A DNA stretch of 64,000 nt from assembly GCF_000718555.1 (NCBI RefSeq), contig NZ_JOAN01000009.1:1-64000 (forward strand), in the 5' to 3' direction. Within the stretch, counting starts at the first letter, position 1. Every line of letters begins with the position of its first letter. The DNA comes from Micromonospora chokoriensis (lineage in GTDB: Bacteria; Actinomycetota; Actinomycetes; Mycobacteriales; Micromonosporaceae). This document shows positions 10,212-18,787 of the stretch, one piece after another. The translations under genes and the position numbers were made by a program. The notes below the pieces were generated by a model. It had not been told where the DNA came from and searched no databases. It was given only the letters and a program-made list of their open reading frames with translations.

Positions 10212-12092
10212 ATGGCTGGGCGGATCCGGGACGAGGACATCGCACTGGTCCGGGAACGCACCTCGATCGGGGATGTGATCTCCGAGACCGTCACCCTGAA
10301 GTCCGCTGGCGGCGGCAACCTCAAGGGCCTGTGCCCGTTCCACGACGAGAAGTCTCCGTCGTTCAACGTCTCCCCGGCCCGCAACGTCTGGTACTGCTTC
10401 GGCTGCGGGGCCGGCGGCGACGCGATCAAGTTCCTGATGGACGCCGACCACCTCAGCTTCGTGGAGTCCGTCGAGCGGCTGGCCGGCCGCGCCGGCATCC
10501 AGTTGCGCTACATCGAGGACGACAAGGGCACCCCGCGTCCCCGCCCGCAGCAGGGTCAGCGGCAGCGCCTGGTCGCCGCGCACGCCGCCGCCGTCGAGTT
10601 CTACCGGGCGCAGCTCGGCACCGCTGGCGCCCGACCGGCCCGGGAGTTCCTGGCCCGACGGGGCTTCGACCGGGCCGCCGCCGAGCGCTACGGCTGTGGC
10701 TTCGCGCCGGAGGGTTGGGACCCGCTCACCAAGCACCTGCGCCAGCAGGGCTTCACCCACCAGGAGCTGGTCACCGCGGGGCTGTCCCGGGAGTCCCGCT
10801 CCGGCACCCTGATCGACAGGTTCCGCCGCCGGCTGCTCTGGCCGATCCGCGACCTCGCCGGGGACGTGATCGGCTTCGGCGCGCGCAAGCTCTTCGATGA
10901 CGACGACGGCCCGAAATACCTGAACACCCCCGAGACGCCGATCTACAAGAAGTCGCACGTGCTCTACGGCATCGACCAGGCAAAGCGGGAGATCGCCAAG
11001 CAGGGCCGAGCGGTGATCGTCGAGGGTTACACCGACGTGATGGCCTGCCACCTCGCCGGGGTGACCACAGCGGTGGCGACCTGCGGCACGGCCTTCGCGG
11101 CGGACCACATCTCGGTGCTGCGTCGGCTCCTGTTCGACAGCGACGAGGTGGCCGGCGAGATCATCTTCACCTTCGACGGTGACGCCGCCGGGCAGAAGGC
11201 CGCGCTGCGCGCCTTCGAAGACGATCAGCGCTTCGTCGGGCGCACCTTCATCGCGGTCAGCCCGGACAACATGGACCCGTGCGATCTGCGGCTGGCCAAG
11301 GGCGACCTGGCGGTGCGTGACCTGGTCGCCCGCCGCGAGCCGCTCGTCGACTTCGCGCTGCGGCACGTGATCGGCCGCTTCGACCTGGACACCGTCGACG
11401 GCCGGGTCGAGGCGATGCGCCACGCCGCGCCACTTGTCGCGCGACTGAAAGACCGGGAAAAGCGCCCCGAGTACGTCCGCAAGCTCGCCATGGACCTTGG
11501 CATGGAGATCGAGCCGGTGCAGCGGGCGGTGCTCGCCGCCGCCAACACCCCGCCGCCCGGTGCCCGCGACGCCGCGCCTGCCGCCCGGCCCGCTTCTGCT
11601 CGCCCTGAGCCGGTCCTGGACAACCCGCAATCGATGGTCGAGCGGGAGGCGCTGAAGCTCGCCCTCCAGCAGCCGGTCCTGGCCGGGCCGATGTTCGATG
11701 CGGTCGAGGCCACCGAATACCGCCACCCGGTGCACGTCGCGGTGCGTACGGCCATCGCGGTGGCCGGCGGGGCCGTGTCGGCGACCGGCGGCGCGGTCTG
11801 GATCGAGTCGGTCCGCGACGCCTGCGAGGATCTGGCCGCGGCGGCGCTGGTCGGCGAGTTGGCCGTCGAGCCGCTGCGGATCGACGGCGAAGCGGACCCG
11901 CGCTACGTGTCGATCACCATGGCCCGGGTGCAGTTCGGGTCGGTGACCTCCCGGATCCGGGACCTCAAGTCACGCATCCAGCGGATCAACCCGGTCAACA
12001 ACAAGGACGAGTACTTCGCCGCCTTCGGCGAGTTGCTCTCCCTGGAGCAGCACGCCCGGGCGCTGCGCGAGCAGGCTGCGGGAGGCCTCTAG
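10212..12092 (+). CDS. dnaG: DNA primase
   Basis: The 626-residue replicative primase makes RNA primers for Okazaki fragments. The N-terminal CHC2 zinc finger is complete (CPFHDEKSPSFNVSPARN followed by WYCFGCGAGGD). The catalytic core has the Toprim motifs VIVEGYTDVMACHLAG and FTFDGDAAGQKAALRAFE. The C-terminal DnaB-interacting region begins after a Pro/Ala-rich linker near residue 450. ATG 10212 follows GAGGGGGTGG and gives the usual MAGRIRDEDI start; an upstream in-frame extension is low-complexity and unlikely. It abuts the next gene with no gap. Confidence 0.97.
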   Translation: MAGRIRDEDIALVRERTSIGDVISETVTLKSAGGGNLKGLCPFHDEKSPSFNVSPARNVWYCFGCGAGGDAIKFLMDADHLSFVESVERLAGRAGIQLRYIEDDKGTPRPRPQQGQRQRLVAAHAAAVEFYRAQLGTAGARPAREFLARRGFDRAAAERYGCGFAPEGWDPLTKHLRQQGFTHQELVTAGLSRESRSGTLIDRFRRRLLWPIRDLAGDVIGFGARKLFDDDDGPKYLNTPETPIYKKSHVLYGIDQAKREIAKQGRAVIVEGYTDVMACHLAGVTTAVATCGTAFAADHISVLRRLLFDSDEVAGEIIFTFDGDAAGQKAALRAFEDDQRFVGRTFIAVSPDNMDPCDLRLAKGDLAVRDLVARREPLVDFALRHVIGRFDLDTVDGRVEAMRHAAPLVARLKDREKRPEYVRKLAMDLGMEIEPVQRAVLAAANTPPPGARDAAPAARPASARPEPVLDNPQSMVEREALKLALQQPVLAGPMFDAVEATEYRHPVHVAVRTAIAVAGGAVSATGGAVWIESVRDACEDLAAAALVGELAVEPLRIDGEADPRYVSITMARVQFGSVTSRIRDLKSRIQRINPVNNKDEYFAAFGELLSLEQHARALREQAAGGL

Positions 12093-12629
12093 ATGGGACT
12101 GTTCAGCCGCAAGCCCAAGCTGCCGCCGGCCGACCGGCCGCCGCTGACCGCCGACGAGCGGGTGTTGGCCTGGGCGGCCGCCGGCAACGGCGAGGGCGAC
12201 GGGGTGGTGGTCGCCACCAACCTCGGGTTGTGGCTGCCCGGTCGAGGGCACCGGCTCGGCTGGCACCTCATCCTCAAGGCGGTCTGGTCCGGCCGCGAGC
12301 TGGCCGTCACCCCCGCCGAGCCCGTCGTCGAGCGGGACGGCTACACGCTGGTCGCCGACTGTCCGGCCGAGACGTACCTGCTGCTCGACCCGGGGGAGCT
12401 GCCGCACCAGGTGCGGGCACGGGTGACCCGCTCGGTCGCGTACACCGAGCACCAGCCGGTGCCCGGCGGCGCGGCGCGGGTCGCGGCCCGGCGCGTGGCC
12501 GGGGTCGACGGTCTGACCTGGACGGTCCGACTCGACCCCGGCACGCCGACAGACGACGAGGCGGTGCTCGCCGAGACCGACCGCCTGGTCGGCGTGGCCC
12601 GCGCCGCCACCGCGCCGGCCGACGGCTGA
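12093..12629 (+). CDS. Conserved actinobacterial protein of unknown function
   Basis: The 178-residue soluble protein begins directly after the dnaG stop, so it is translationally coupled to primase. It opens with MGLFSRKPKLPP, has a beta-rich middle (GVVVATNLGLWLPG, ILKAVWSGRELAVTP, YLLLDPGELPHQVRARV) and closes with a Trp-containing 'VDGLTWTVRLDPG' segment. Its layout resembles short proteins that often accompany dnaG in this order, but no function is known to me. It has no signal peptide or membrane segment. Confidence 0.75.
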   Translation: MGLFSRKPKLPPADRPPLTADERVLAWAAAGNGEGDGVVVATNLGLWLPGRGHRLGWHLILKAVWSGRELAVTPAEPVVERDGYTLVADCPAETYLLLDPGELPHQVRARVTRSVAYTEHQPVPGGAARVAARRVAGVDGLTWTVRLDPGTPTDDEAVLAETDRLVGVARAATAPADG

Positions 12630-12639
12630 CTCGGCCGGG

Positions 12640-13647
12640 TCAGTTGGCGCCGAGGTCCTTCAGCGCCTTTTCGGCGCCGCGATGCAGCGGCACCGGCTCG
12701 GTCTTGCGGGCGGTCTCCAGCGAGATGCCCCGGGCGGCGGGATTCGCCTGGGCCAGCGAATCCCGCTTGTCGAAGACCGTCTTGGTGATCGCGCAGGCGA
12801 CGTTGGCGTCGAGGTCCTTGCGGACCAGCAGCACGTTGGGTACGACGATGGTCGGGGTGTCGGTGGCCGTCCGGTACGCGTCCCGTCCGATCGTCCCGGC
12901 CTGGTAGGCGGGGCTCAGCTCGGTCATCTTCGGCAGCAACGGCGAGATGTCGACGAACTTCACCGCGTCGCCGGCGGTGGTGAACAGGTCGGTGACGCCC
13001 CCGGTGGGCAGACCACCGGACCAGAAGAAGCCGTCGACGCTGCCGTCCTTGACCCCCTCGACCGTCTTGGTCAGGTCCAGTCGCTGCGCCCGGACGTCCT
13101 TGGCCGGGTCGAGGCCGGCGGCCTCCAACAGTCGGTTGGCGATCACCTCGGTGCCGGACTTCGGTGAGCCGGTGGAGATCCGCTTGCCGCGCATGTCGGC
13201 CACCGAGGTGATCCCGGAGTCCTTACGGACCACCACCTGGGTGTAGTTGTCGTAGATGCGGGCCAGCGCCTGCACCGGCTGCGCAGCGGTGAAGCTGCCC
13301 TTGCCCTGGACCGCGTTGACCGCCGTGTCGAAGAGCGAGAACGCCACGTCGTACTGGCCGCCGACCAGCTGCTCGACGTTCTGCACCGAGGCGCCGGTCT
13401 CGGCGGCGGTGCCGGTGAGCTTGCCGCCGGTCGCCCCGGACAACTGCCCGGCCAGGGCGTTGCCGACCACGTAGTAGACGCCCGTCGCATTGCCGGTGGC
13501 GATGCCGACGCGGGTCGCCTGGGCCACCTCGCAGGTGACCTCGCTGGCCGTGTCGTCAGTGGCCGCGCCGCCCTGCTGACCTCCGCAGCCGGTGACGAGG
13601 GCGAGCACGCCCAGGCCCGCCGCGAGCCGTACGTCGATTCGTCTCAC
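12640..13647 (-). CDS. TAXI-family TRAP transporter solute-binding lipoprotein
   Basis: The 335-residue extracytoplasmic receptor delivers its ligand to the adjacent TRAP permease. A lipoprotein signal peptide ends in ALVTGCGG (lipobox Cys near residue 21). The mature protein has the TAXI signature 'VGIATGNATGVYYVVGNALA' and later 'GSPKSGTEVIANRLLEAAGL'. TAXI receptors bind glutamate-like or other organic anions; the ligand here is not predictable. GTG 13647 has GGAGG seven bases upstream and overlaps the stop of the permease gene in a GTGA junction, so the two are coupled. Its stop is convergent with the dnaG-linked gene, 10 bp away. Confidence 0.92.
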   Translation of the reverse strand: MRRIDVRLAAGLGVLALVTGCGGQQGGAATDDTASEVTCEVAQATRVGIATGNATGVYYVVGNALAGQLSGATGGKLTGTAAETGASVQNVEQLVGGQYDVAFSLFDTAVNAVQGKGSFTAAQPVQALARIYDNYTQVVVRKDSGITSVADMRGKRISTGSPKSGTEVIANRLLEAAGLDPAKDVRAQRLDLTKTVEGVKDGSVDGFFWSGGLPTGGVTDLFTTAGDAVKFVDISPLLPKMTELSPAYQAGTIGRDAYRTATDTPTIVVPNVLLVRKDLDANVACAITKTVFDKRDSLAQANPAARGISLETARKTEPVPLHRGAEKALKDLGAN

Positions 13648-15905
13648 AGTTGTTCCTCCACAGGATTGGCTGGTGATCCGGACGATGGCCGAGCGGCGGT
13701 TGCGCGTCGGATGAACACGCCCACCGCCGCCACGGCGGCCAGCGCCGCGCCGACCGTGACCGGCACGGGTTCGAGCCAGAGCAGGGTGACTCCGGCGACG
13801 GCACCGATGACGCGTTCCGGTGCGCCGGCCGGGCCCACACCGGGCAGCCAGCCGCCGGCGGCGACGGCCAGCACCGCCACGCTGAGCGCGGTGACCACGG
13901 CGGCGAAGGCGATCCGCTGGACGCCGCCGATGCCGAGCAGACCGAGCCCGGCCGGCGTGATGACGAACGCGATCGGGGTCAGGTACGCCGGCAGCGCGTA
14001 CCGCAGGGTCTGCCACATGGTCGGCACCAGCCGGCCGCCGGTGACCGCGGCGGCGGCCACCGCGGCGAGCGCGGTCGGTGGGGACACCTCGGACAGGACC
14101 GCGAAGTAGAAGACGAACATCGCCGCCGCCGGTGCGGTCACGCCCAGGTCGAGCAGGGCCGGGCCGACGATCACCCAACCGATCACGAACGAGGCGGTGA
14201 CCGGCACGGCCAGCCCCAGCAGGGTGAGTGCGGCGGCGGCGAGCAGCGCGGTGAGCACCAGCACCAGCGTCGGGTCCGAGGTGGCCGCCTTCGCCCCGCC
14301 GATCAGCAGCGCCGCCGCCTGCGGCCCGAGGCCGGTCTTCGTGGTGGTCGCCGTGATGATGCCGGCGGCGGCGCAGACCGCGGTGACGGCGAGGACGCCG
14401 CGTACGCCGGTGCCGAGCGCGGTCACCAGCCGGGCCGGGGTGAGCCAGTGCGCACGGCCCTTCGTGCTGTCCAGGAACGACAACGCGACGGTGAGCACAA
14501 TGGCGAAGACGACCGCCTTCGTCGCGGACACACCGACCGCGAGGAAGACGATGATGGCGACCAGCGAGGCGAAGTGGTAGCCGAGCCGGGCCAGCAGACG
14601 CCAGGGTGAGCCGACGTCGATCACGACGGGGCGTACCCCGGAGCGGCGCGCATCGATCTCCACGGCGAGCAGGATGCCGAGGTAGTAGAGCACCGTCGGG
14701 ACGGTGGCCCAGCCCAGCACCTGGAGGTACGAGACGCCCAGGTACTCGGCGATGATGAACGCCGCCGCACCCAGGGTGGGTGGGGACAGGATCGCGCCCA
14801 CCCCGGCCGCGGCGAGCATGCCGCCGGCCCGCTCCGGGGGGTAGCCGGCGCGACGTAGCAGCGGCCAGGTGACCGCGCCGATGCTCACCGTCGTCGCCGC
14901 GCCGGAGCCGGAGACGGTGCCGAGCAGGAAGCCGGAGGCCACCGCCGTCCGGCCGGCGGCGGTCCGTGAGCGCCGGAACGCCGCAGCCGACAGCTCGACG
15001 AAGAACCGCCCGGCCCCGGACAGCTCCAGCGCTGCGCCGTAGATGGTGAACAGCACGATGTACGACGCGGCCACGTCGAGCGGCGTGCCGTAGAAGCCGC
15101 TGTCGGAGTTGTAGAACGCGTCGACAAGTTGACTGAAGTCGAGCCCGGCGTGGGCGACCGGCCAGGACTGCGGCAACAGCCCGCCGTAGTAGCCGTAGCC
15201 GAGGAACAGCAGGCAGACCGCGGGCAGGACCCAACCGGTCGTACGCCGGCAGGCTTCGAGCAGCAGGAGCAGGAGCACCGTGCCCAGCACCAGATCGGTC
15301 GGTGCCAGCAGGCCCTGCCGATCGAGGAACGCGTTGTAGCCGCCCCCACCGCTGCCGATCCGCACCGGCAGGACGGGGTAGAGGCAGGCCGCCACCGCCA
15401 GGGCGACCAGGACCCAGTCGGTCACGGTGGGTCGCGTCGACGCGGGCGTCTCGCTGGCGCGGCGACGCCGGCTGCGCAGGCGGGCGGGGAGCCGCAGGTC
15501 GGCCGGGTAGGCGAGGAAGACCAGCGGGAGTACGCCGGCCAAGAAGATGATCAAATAATATTTGCTGCCCTGCGACAGGGGTCGGAACACCTGCCAGAGG
15601 GCGAGGGTGCCGACCGCCAGCGCCGCCGTGGTGAGGAGCAGGCCCGCCGGCCCGGACAGGACCCGGCCGGGCTTCTCCTCCTCGAACTGTGCGGCCAGGT
15701 CGCGGGTCGCCCGCTCGGCGTCGCCAGGTGCTACCGGGTCGGCTGCTGTACGCGGTCGGGGCGGCCTGCCGTCGGGGCCTGCGGTAGGCCCGCCGTCGGG
15801 GCTCGTTGGGGGCCTGGCGTCGGGGCTCGTTGGGGGCCTGGCGTCGGAAGAGTTGGCTGGTCGGGCGGGTGATGGCGAACCATCGGGCGAGCTGATGGAC
15901 GACAC
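13644..15905 (-). CDS. TRAP transporter fused permease (DctQM type)
   Basis: The 753-residue polytopic protein is the membrane component of a sodium- or proton-driven TRAP transporter, with small and large subunits fused. An N-terminal cytoplasmic tail of about 75 residues is Pro/Ser/Asp-rich with repeated PPTSPDAR-type octapeptides. The four-helix DctQ-like part follows from about residue 80, and the DctM-like part carries GTVSGSGAATTVSIGAVTWP and GAILSPPTLGAAAFIIAEY, both typical of TAXI-linked permeases. GTG 15905 is chosen; GTG 15920, in the same frame, is equally possible, and neither has a clear ribosome-binding site. The gene ends by overlapping the binding-protein gene by four bases. 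Confidence 0.9.
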   Translation of the reverse strand: MSSISSPDGSPSPARPANSSDARPPTSPDARPPTSPDGGPTAGPDGRPPRPRTAADPVAPGDAERATRDLAAQFEEEKPGRVLSGPAGLLLTTAALAVGTLALWQVFRPLSQGSKYYLIIFLAGVLPLVFLAYPADLRLPARLRSRRRRASETPASTRPTVTDWVLVALAVAACLYPVLPVRIGSGGGGYNAFLDRQGLLAPTDLVLGTVLLLLLLEACRRTTGWVLPAVCLLFLGYGYYGGLLPQSWPVAHAGLDFSQLVDAFYNSDSGFYGTPLDVAASYIVLFTIYGAALELSGAGRFFVELSAAAFRRSRTAAGRTAVASGFLLGTVSGSGAATTVSIGAVTWPLLRRAGYPPERAGGMLAAAGVGAILSPPTLGAAAFIIAEYLGVSYLQVLGWATVPTVLYYLGILLAVEIDARRSGVRPVVIDVGSPWRLLARLGYHFASLVAIIVFLAVGVSATKAVVFAIVLTVALSFLDSTKGRAHWLTPARLVTALGTGVRGVLAVTAVCAAAGIITATTTKTGLGPQAAALLIGGAKAATSDPTLVLVLTALLAAAALTLLGLAVPVTASFVIGWVIVGPALLDLGVTAPAAAMFVFYFAVLSEVSPPTALAAVAAAAVTGGRLVPTMWQTLRYALPAYLTPIAFVITPAGLGLLGIGGVQRIAFAAVVTALSVAVLAVAAGGWLPGVGPAGAPERVIGAVAGVTLLWLEPVPVTVGAALAAVAAVGVFIRRATAARPSSGSPANPVEEQL
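15771..15842. repeat. In-frame 24-bp tandem repeats in the TRAP permease N-tail
   Basis: Two identical 24-bp units at 15795-15818 and 15819-15842 begin with GTCGGGGCTCGTTGGGGG, and a diverged third unit lies at 15771-15794. A partial unit sits just before. Being a multiple of three, each unit encodes an octapeptide of the PPTSPDAR type, so slippage would change tail length without breaking the reading frame. Confidence 0.8.
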
Positions 15906-16034
15906 GAAAGGACGATACACGTCGATTGGCTGACGGGTAGGGCATCGACCGGCGTTTCGCCGTCGCTGGTCCGGACGCCGACGGCGGCCGGTCGTACGCG
16001 CGTATTTGCGTGGAGGGCTGTCGGACCTGGCGGC

Positions 16035-16047
16035 TAGGGTCGGGCGG
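16035..16047 (+). promoter_or_regulatory. Leaderless promoter -10 element of the ABC ATPase gene
   Basis: TAGGGT at 16035-16040 is followed after six bases by the GTG start at 16047, so transcription would begin at or next to the start codon. No Shine-Dalgarno sequence precedes the gene. The same spacing recurs at several genes here (see 8002, 41524, 48830 and 52638). Confidence 0.55.
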
Positions 16048-16979
16048 TGACTTCGGGGCGACCACTGATTCAGGCGCGCGGGTTGGTGAAGCGGTTCGGT
16101 GACTTCACCGCCGTGGACGGCATCGATGTCGAGGTGCGCCCGGGTGAGGCGTTCGGCTTCCTCGGGCCCAACGGCGCGGGCAAGTCCTCCACCATGCGGA
16201 TGGTCGGCTGCGTCTCCCCGCCCAGTGGGGGTGAGCTGCGCATCCTCGACATGGATCCGGTAACTGACGGGCCGGCGATCAGGGCGCGTCTCGGTGTCTG
16301 CCCCCAGCTGGACAATCTCGACCCGGAGCTGACCGTCCGGGAAAACCTGACCGTCTACGCCCGCTACTTCGGCATCTCGCGGCGGGCGGCCCGGGAGCGG
16401 GCCGCCGAGCTGCTCGACTTCGTTCAGCTCACCGAGCGGGCCGACAGCAAGGTCGAGCCGCTGTCCGGTGGGATGAAGCGTCGGCTGACCATTGCCCGCG
16501 CTCTGGTCAACGATCCGGAGATCGTGCTGCTCGACGAGCCGACCACCGGGCTCGACCCGCAGGCCCGGCACCTGGTGTGGGAGCGGCTGTTCCGGCTCAA
16601 GCAGCAGGGCGTCACGCTGGTGCTCACCACCCACTACATGGACGAGGCCGAGCAGCTCTGCGACCGGCTGGTGGTGATGGACGGCGGGCGGATCGTCGCG
16701 GAGGGCTCGCCCCGGGCGTTGATCGAGCAGCACTCGACCCGCGAGGTGGTCGAGCTGCGCTTCGCCGCCGAGTCGCAGGAGCCGTTCGCCGGCAAGCTCG
16801 ACGGGCTGGGGGAGCGGGTCGAGGTGCTGCCCGACCGGGTCCTGCTCTACGTGGCCAACGGCGACGCGGCGGTCGCCGAGGTCGCCGCGTTGGGGCTCCA
16901 GCCGGCTAACGTGCTGGTCCGGCGCAGCGGCCTGGAGGACGTCTTCCTGCACCTGACCGGCCGCACCCTGGTCGACTGA
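16047..16979 (+). CDS. ABC-2 type exporter ATP-binding protein (DrrA-like)
   Basis: The 310-residue ATPase powers an export system whose permeases are encoded from 17973. Walker A is GPNGAGKSS near residue 39, the signature is LSGGMKRRL near 141 and Walker B is EIVLLDEPTTGLDPQ, followed by the H-loop TTHYMDEAEQLCDR. The C-terminal 70 residues form the extra domain typical of daunorubicin-resistance-type ATPases. The substrate is unknown; drugs, lipids or polysaccharides are all possible for this family. The gap of about 1 kb before the permeases holds a DUF5753 remnant, a DUF397 gene and repeats, which look like later insertions into an ABC operon. Confidence 0.93.
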   Translation: MTSGRPLIQARGLVKRFGDFTAVDGIDVEVRPGEAFGFLGPNGAGKSSTMRMVGCVSPPSGGELRILDMDPVTDGPAIRARLGVCPQLDNLDPELTVRENLTVYARYFGISRRAARERAAELLDFVQLTERADSKVEPLSGGMKRRLTIARALVNDPEIVLLDEPTTGLDPQARHLVWERLFRLKQQGVTLVLTTHYMDEAEQLCDRLVVMDGGRIVAEGSPRALIEQHSTREVVELRFAAESQEPFAGKLDGLGERVEVLPDRVLLYVANGDAAVAEVAALGLQPANVLVRRSGLEDVFLHLTGRTLVD

Positions 16980-17287
16980 CGGGCACCGGCTGATCGTCGG
17001 CAGTGTCGCACCGCTGATCTGCCGGCGGTCGCCGCTCAACGGGCTCTGGCCCAGGTGCGGTTTCGCCACATGGTGAAGCTGGTGGACCCGTGCGCCTCGA
17101 CCGTTCATAGGCGGCGGCGCGTGAGCGGTTCGCCGGGTCGGCCCCAACGTGCCGGTGCCTGAGTCCGCTGCTCATGTCGCGCGCGATCTGCAGGGGACCG
17201 ACTCGGTTTTCTGTGCGCCGGGGTAGCCCGGCGCTGCGGAGACCTCCGAGTCGATCAACAGGGCGGCTGCGGCACGGCCACGGCACG

Positions 17288-17533
17288 GTCCGAATCCAGG
17301 TAGTTCCGATCCCCGCCGGTGCTTACGCTGGGCTCGGGGGACCGTTCGTGATCGCTAGTTCGTCACAGGGAGAAGATCTTGTCTATCTCGCTGGCCAGCG
17401 TCACGGGCAGGTCATCGACCGCGCCGACTACGTCCGTCAGATGGTCGAGGTGTGGGAGTCGATCCGGGGTGAGGCACTATCGCAGCAGCAGTCCCTCGAC
17501 CTGATCGCGGAAGTGGCGGAGACATGGAGCTGA
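17288..17533 (+). pseudogene. C-terminal remnant of a DUF5753 (Scr1-like) XRE regulator
   Basis: About 80 codons read VRIQVVPIPAGAYAGLGGPF, then FVIASSSQGEDLVYLAGQ and 'IDRADYVRQMVEVWESIRGEALSQQQSLDLIAEVAETW'. This is the usual C-terminal end of the roughly 280-residue XRE-DUF5753 regulators that pair with DUF397 proteins. The N-terminal helix-turn-helix and most of DUF5753 are missing; the preceding 300 bp (16980-17287) encode nothing I recognise, and hold only a possible degenerate copy of repeat family 1 near 17200-17262. The fragment overlaps the start of the DUF397 gene by ten bases, preserving the original junction. Confidence 0.75.
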
Positions 17534-17715
17534 GCGGAGCCCGGTGGCGCAAGAGCACCCGCAGCAACGGCAGCGGCGGTGCCTGTGTGGAGGTCGCTGC
17601 CAACCTGGCTGGGCTGGTGGCCGTTCGTGACTCCAAGGACCCGACCGGCCCCGTGTTGGTCTTCCCGCCCGACGCGTGGCGCGTGTTCGTCGGTTCCGAC
17701 GCGTTGTCCAGGTAG
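17524..17715 (+). CDS. DUF397 protein
   Basis: The 63-residue protein is a typical DUF397 member: W-R-K-S-T-R-S near the start (ARWRKSTRSNGSGGACVEVA), then AVRDSKDPTGPVLVFPPDAW. DUF397 proteins are small partners of XRE-DUF5753 regulators in actinobacteria; several pairs behave like toxin-antitoxin or developmental control modules. Here the regulator is only a remnant, so the gene is an orphan and may be decaying. Confidence 0.88.
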   Translation: MELSGARWRKSTRSNGSGGACVEVAANLAGLVAVRDSKDPTGPVLVFPPDAWRVFVGSDALSR

Positions 17716-17734
17716 ATAGCGGCCGCACTGTCTA

Positions 17735-17809
17735 GATCCACTCGGCTTCCAGGAAGTCGCGGCATCCGGGCGGCTCTGACACCGCGACTTCCTGAAAACC
17801 GAGTCGATC
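17735..17809. repeat. Interspersed inverted repeat (family 1, copy b)
   Basis: AGGAAGTCGCGG at 17751-17762 pairs exactly with CCGCGACTTCCT at 17782-17793, and outer arms (GATCCACTCGGCTTCC against GAAAACCGAGTCGATC) extend the stem to about 28 bp with few mismatches. It follows the DUF397 gene and is homologous to the element at 471-547. Confidence 0.75.
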
Positions 17810-17866
17810 AACGAGCGGGGCCGGGTCGATCAACGAGCGGGGCCGGGTCGATCAACGAACGGGGCC
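17804..17866. repeat. Three-copy 22-bp tandem repeat
   Basis: TCGATCAACGAGCGGGGCCG begins a 22-bp unit repeated at 17804, 17826 and 17848; the third copy has one A for G change and is cut short. The first unit shares its TCGATCA with the right arm of the inverted repeat, so the array looks like an amplification of that arm. Confidence 0.85.
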
Positions 17867-17972
17867 TAGGGCTGCGCGGCGAAACCCGGGCGACACGGCG
17901 ACGAGGTCGTCGTAGGGTGACCGGCGTTCTGTCGTACCCCAGGGGTAGGAAGGTCGGGACGGGGGTGGTCGT

Positions 17973-18761
17973 GTGAGTGTGGCGAGATCGGCGCGGTTGC
18001 CGTGGGTGCCGGCGTCTGCGGTGTTCGAGCACTACCTGGTGGGTCTGCGGCGCACCTGGCGGGCCGGGGTGTTCTCCTCGTTCCTGCTGCCGGTGCTGAC
18101 CGTGCTCGGCTTCGGGTTCGGCGTCGGCGCCTACATCGACCAGGGCGTCGGCGGGGTGCGTTACCTCGACTGGCTGGTCCCCGGGCTGATCGCCTCGACC
18201 GCGCTCCAGGTGACCGTCGGTGACTCGACCTGGCCGGTCTTCAGCAACTTCCAATGGATCAAGACGTACTTCGCGCAGGGCGCGTCGCCGCTGCGGGTGG
18301 GTGACATCGTGGCCGGGCACCTGGCCTTCGTGCTGTTCCGGGTGCTCACCACGATCGCGGCGTTCCTGCTGGTCACCGGGGTGTTCGGGGCGTTGCGGTC
18401 GCCGTGGGCGGTGCTCACCCTGCCGGTGGTGGCGTTGTTGGGGCTGGCCGTCGCCGCGCCGACCTTCGCGTACGCGGCGTCGGTGTCGAGCGACAGTTGG
18501 CTCGGGATGCTGTTCCGGTTTGCGGTCATTCCGATGACGCTCTTCGCCGGGGTGTTCTTCCCGGTCGAGTCGTTGCCGGACGCGCTGCGGTGGCTGGCGT
18601 ACGCGACGCCGCTGTGGCACGCCGTGGACCTGTGCCGCGCGGCCACGCTCGGCGTCGCCCCCGAGTGGTCGATCGTCGGGCACCTGCTCTACCTGACCGC
18701 CTGGGCGGTCGCTGGCTGGTTCCTGGCGCTGCGCGCGTTCCGTCGCAAGCTCGTCGTCTAG
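17973..18761 (+). CDS. ABC-2 type permease, first subunit
   Basis: The 262-residue membrane protein has six predicted transmembrane segments, with the family's 'HYLVGLRRTWRAGVFSSFLLPVL' start, the 'DWLVPGLIASTALQ' loop and a late 'MTLFAGVFFPVESLP' segment typical of DrrB-like ABC-2 permeases. It should form a heterodimer with the next gene product and work with the ATPase at 16047. GTG 17973 is the first plausible start; the upstream purine-rich GGTAGGAAGG is rather far for a Shine-Dalgarno site. Confidence 0.9.
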   Translation: MSVARSARLPWVPASAVFEHYLVGLRRTWRAGVFSSFLLPVLTVLGFGFGVGAYIDQGVGGVRYLDWLVPGLIASTALQVTVGDSTWPVFSNFQWIKTYFAQGASPLRVGDIVAGHLAFVLFRVLTTIAAFLLVTGVFGALRSPWAVLTLPVVALLGLAVAAPTFAYAASVSSDSWLGMLFRFAVIPMTLFAGVFFPVESLPDALRWLAYATPLWHAVDLCRAATLGVAPEWSIVGHLLYLTAWAVAGWFLALRAFRRKLVV

Positions 18762-18787
18762 CGAGCCAGAGATCTAGAGAGGCTGTC

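Noticed and set aside
10077..11735. Minus-strand extension of the LtrA-like frame across dnaG
   Set aside because: It is open only because it is antisense to dnaG; the protein-like part begins at the ATG at 10076.
15921..17147. N-terminal extension of the TRAP permease frame beyond 15920
   Set aside because: It crosses the ABC ATPase gene in antisense and has no family-like sequence.
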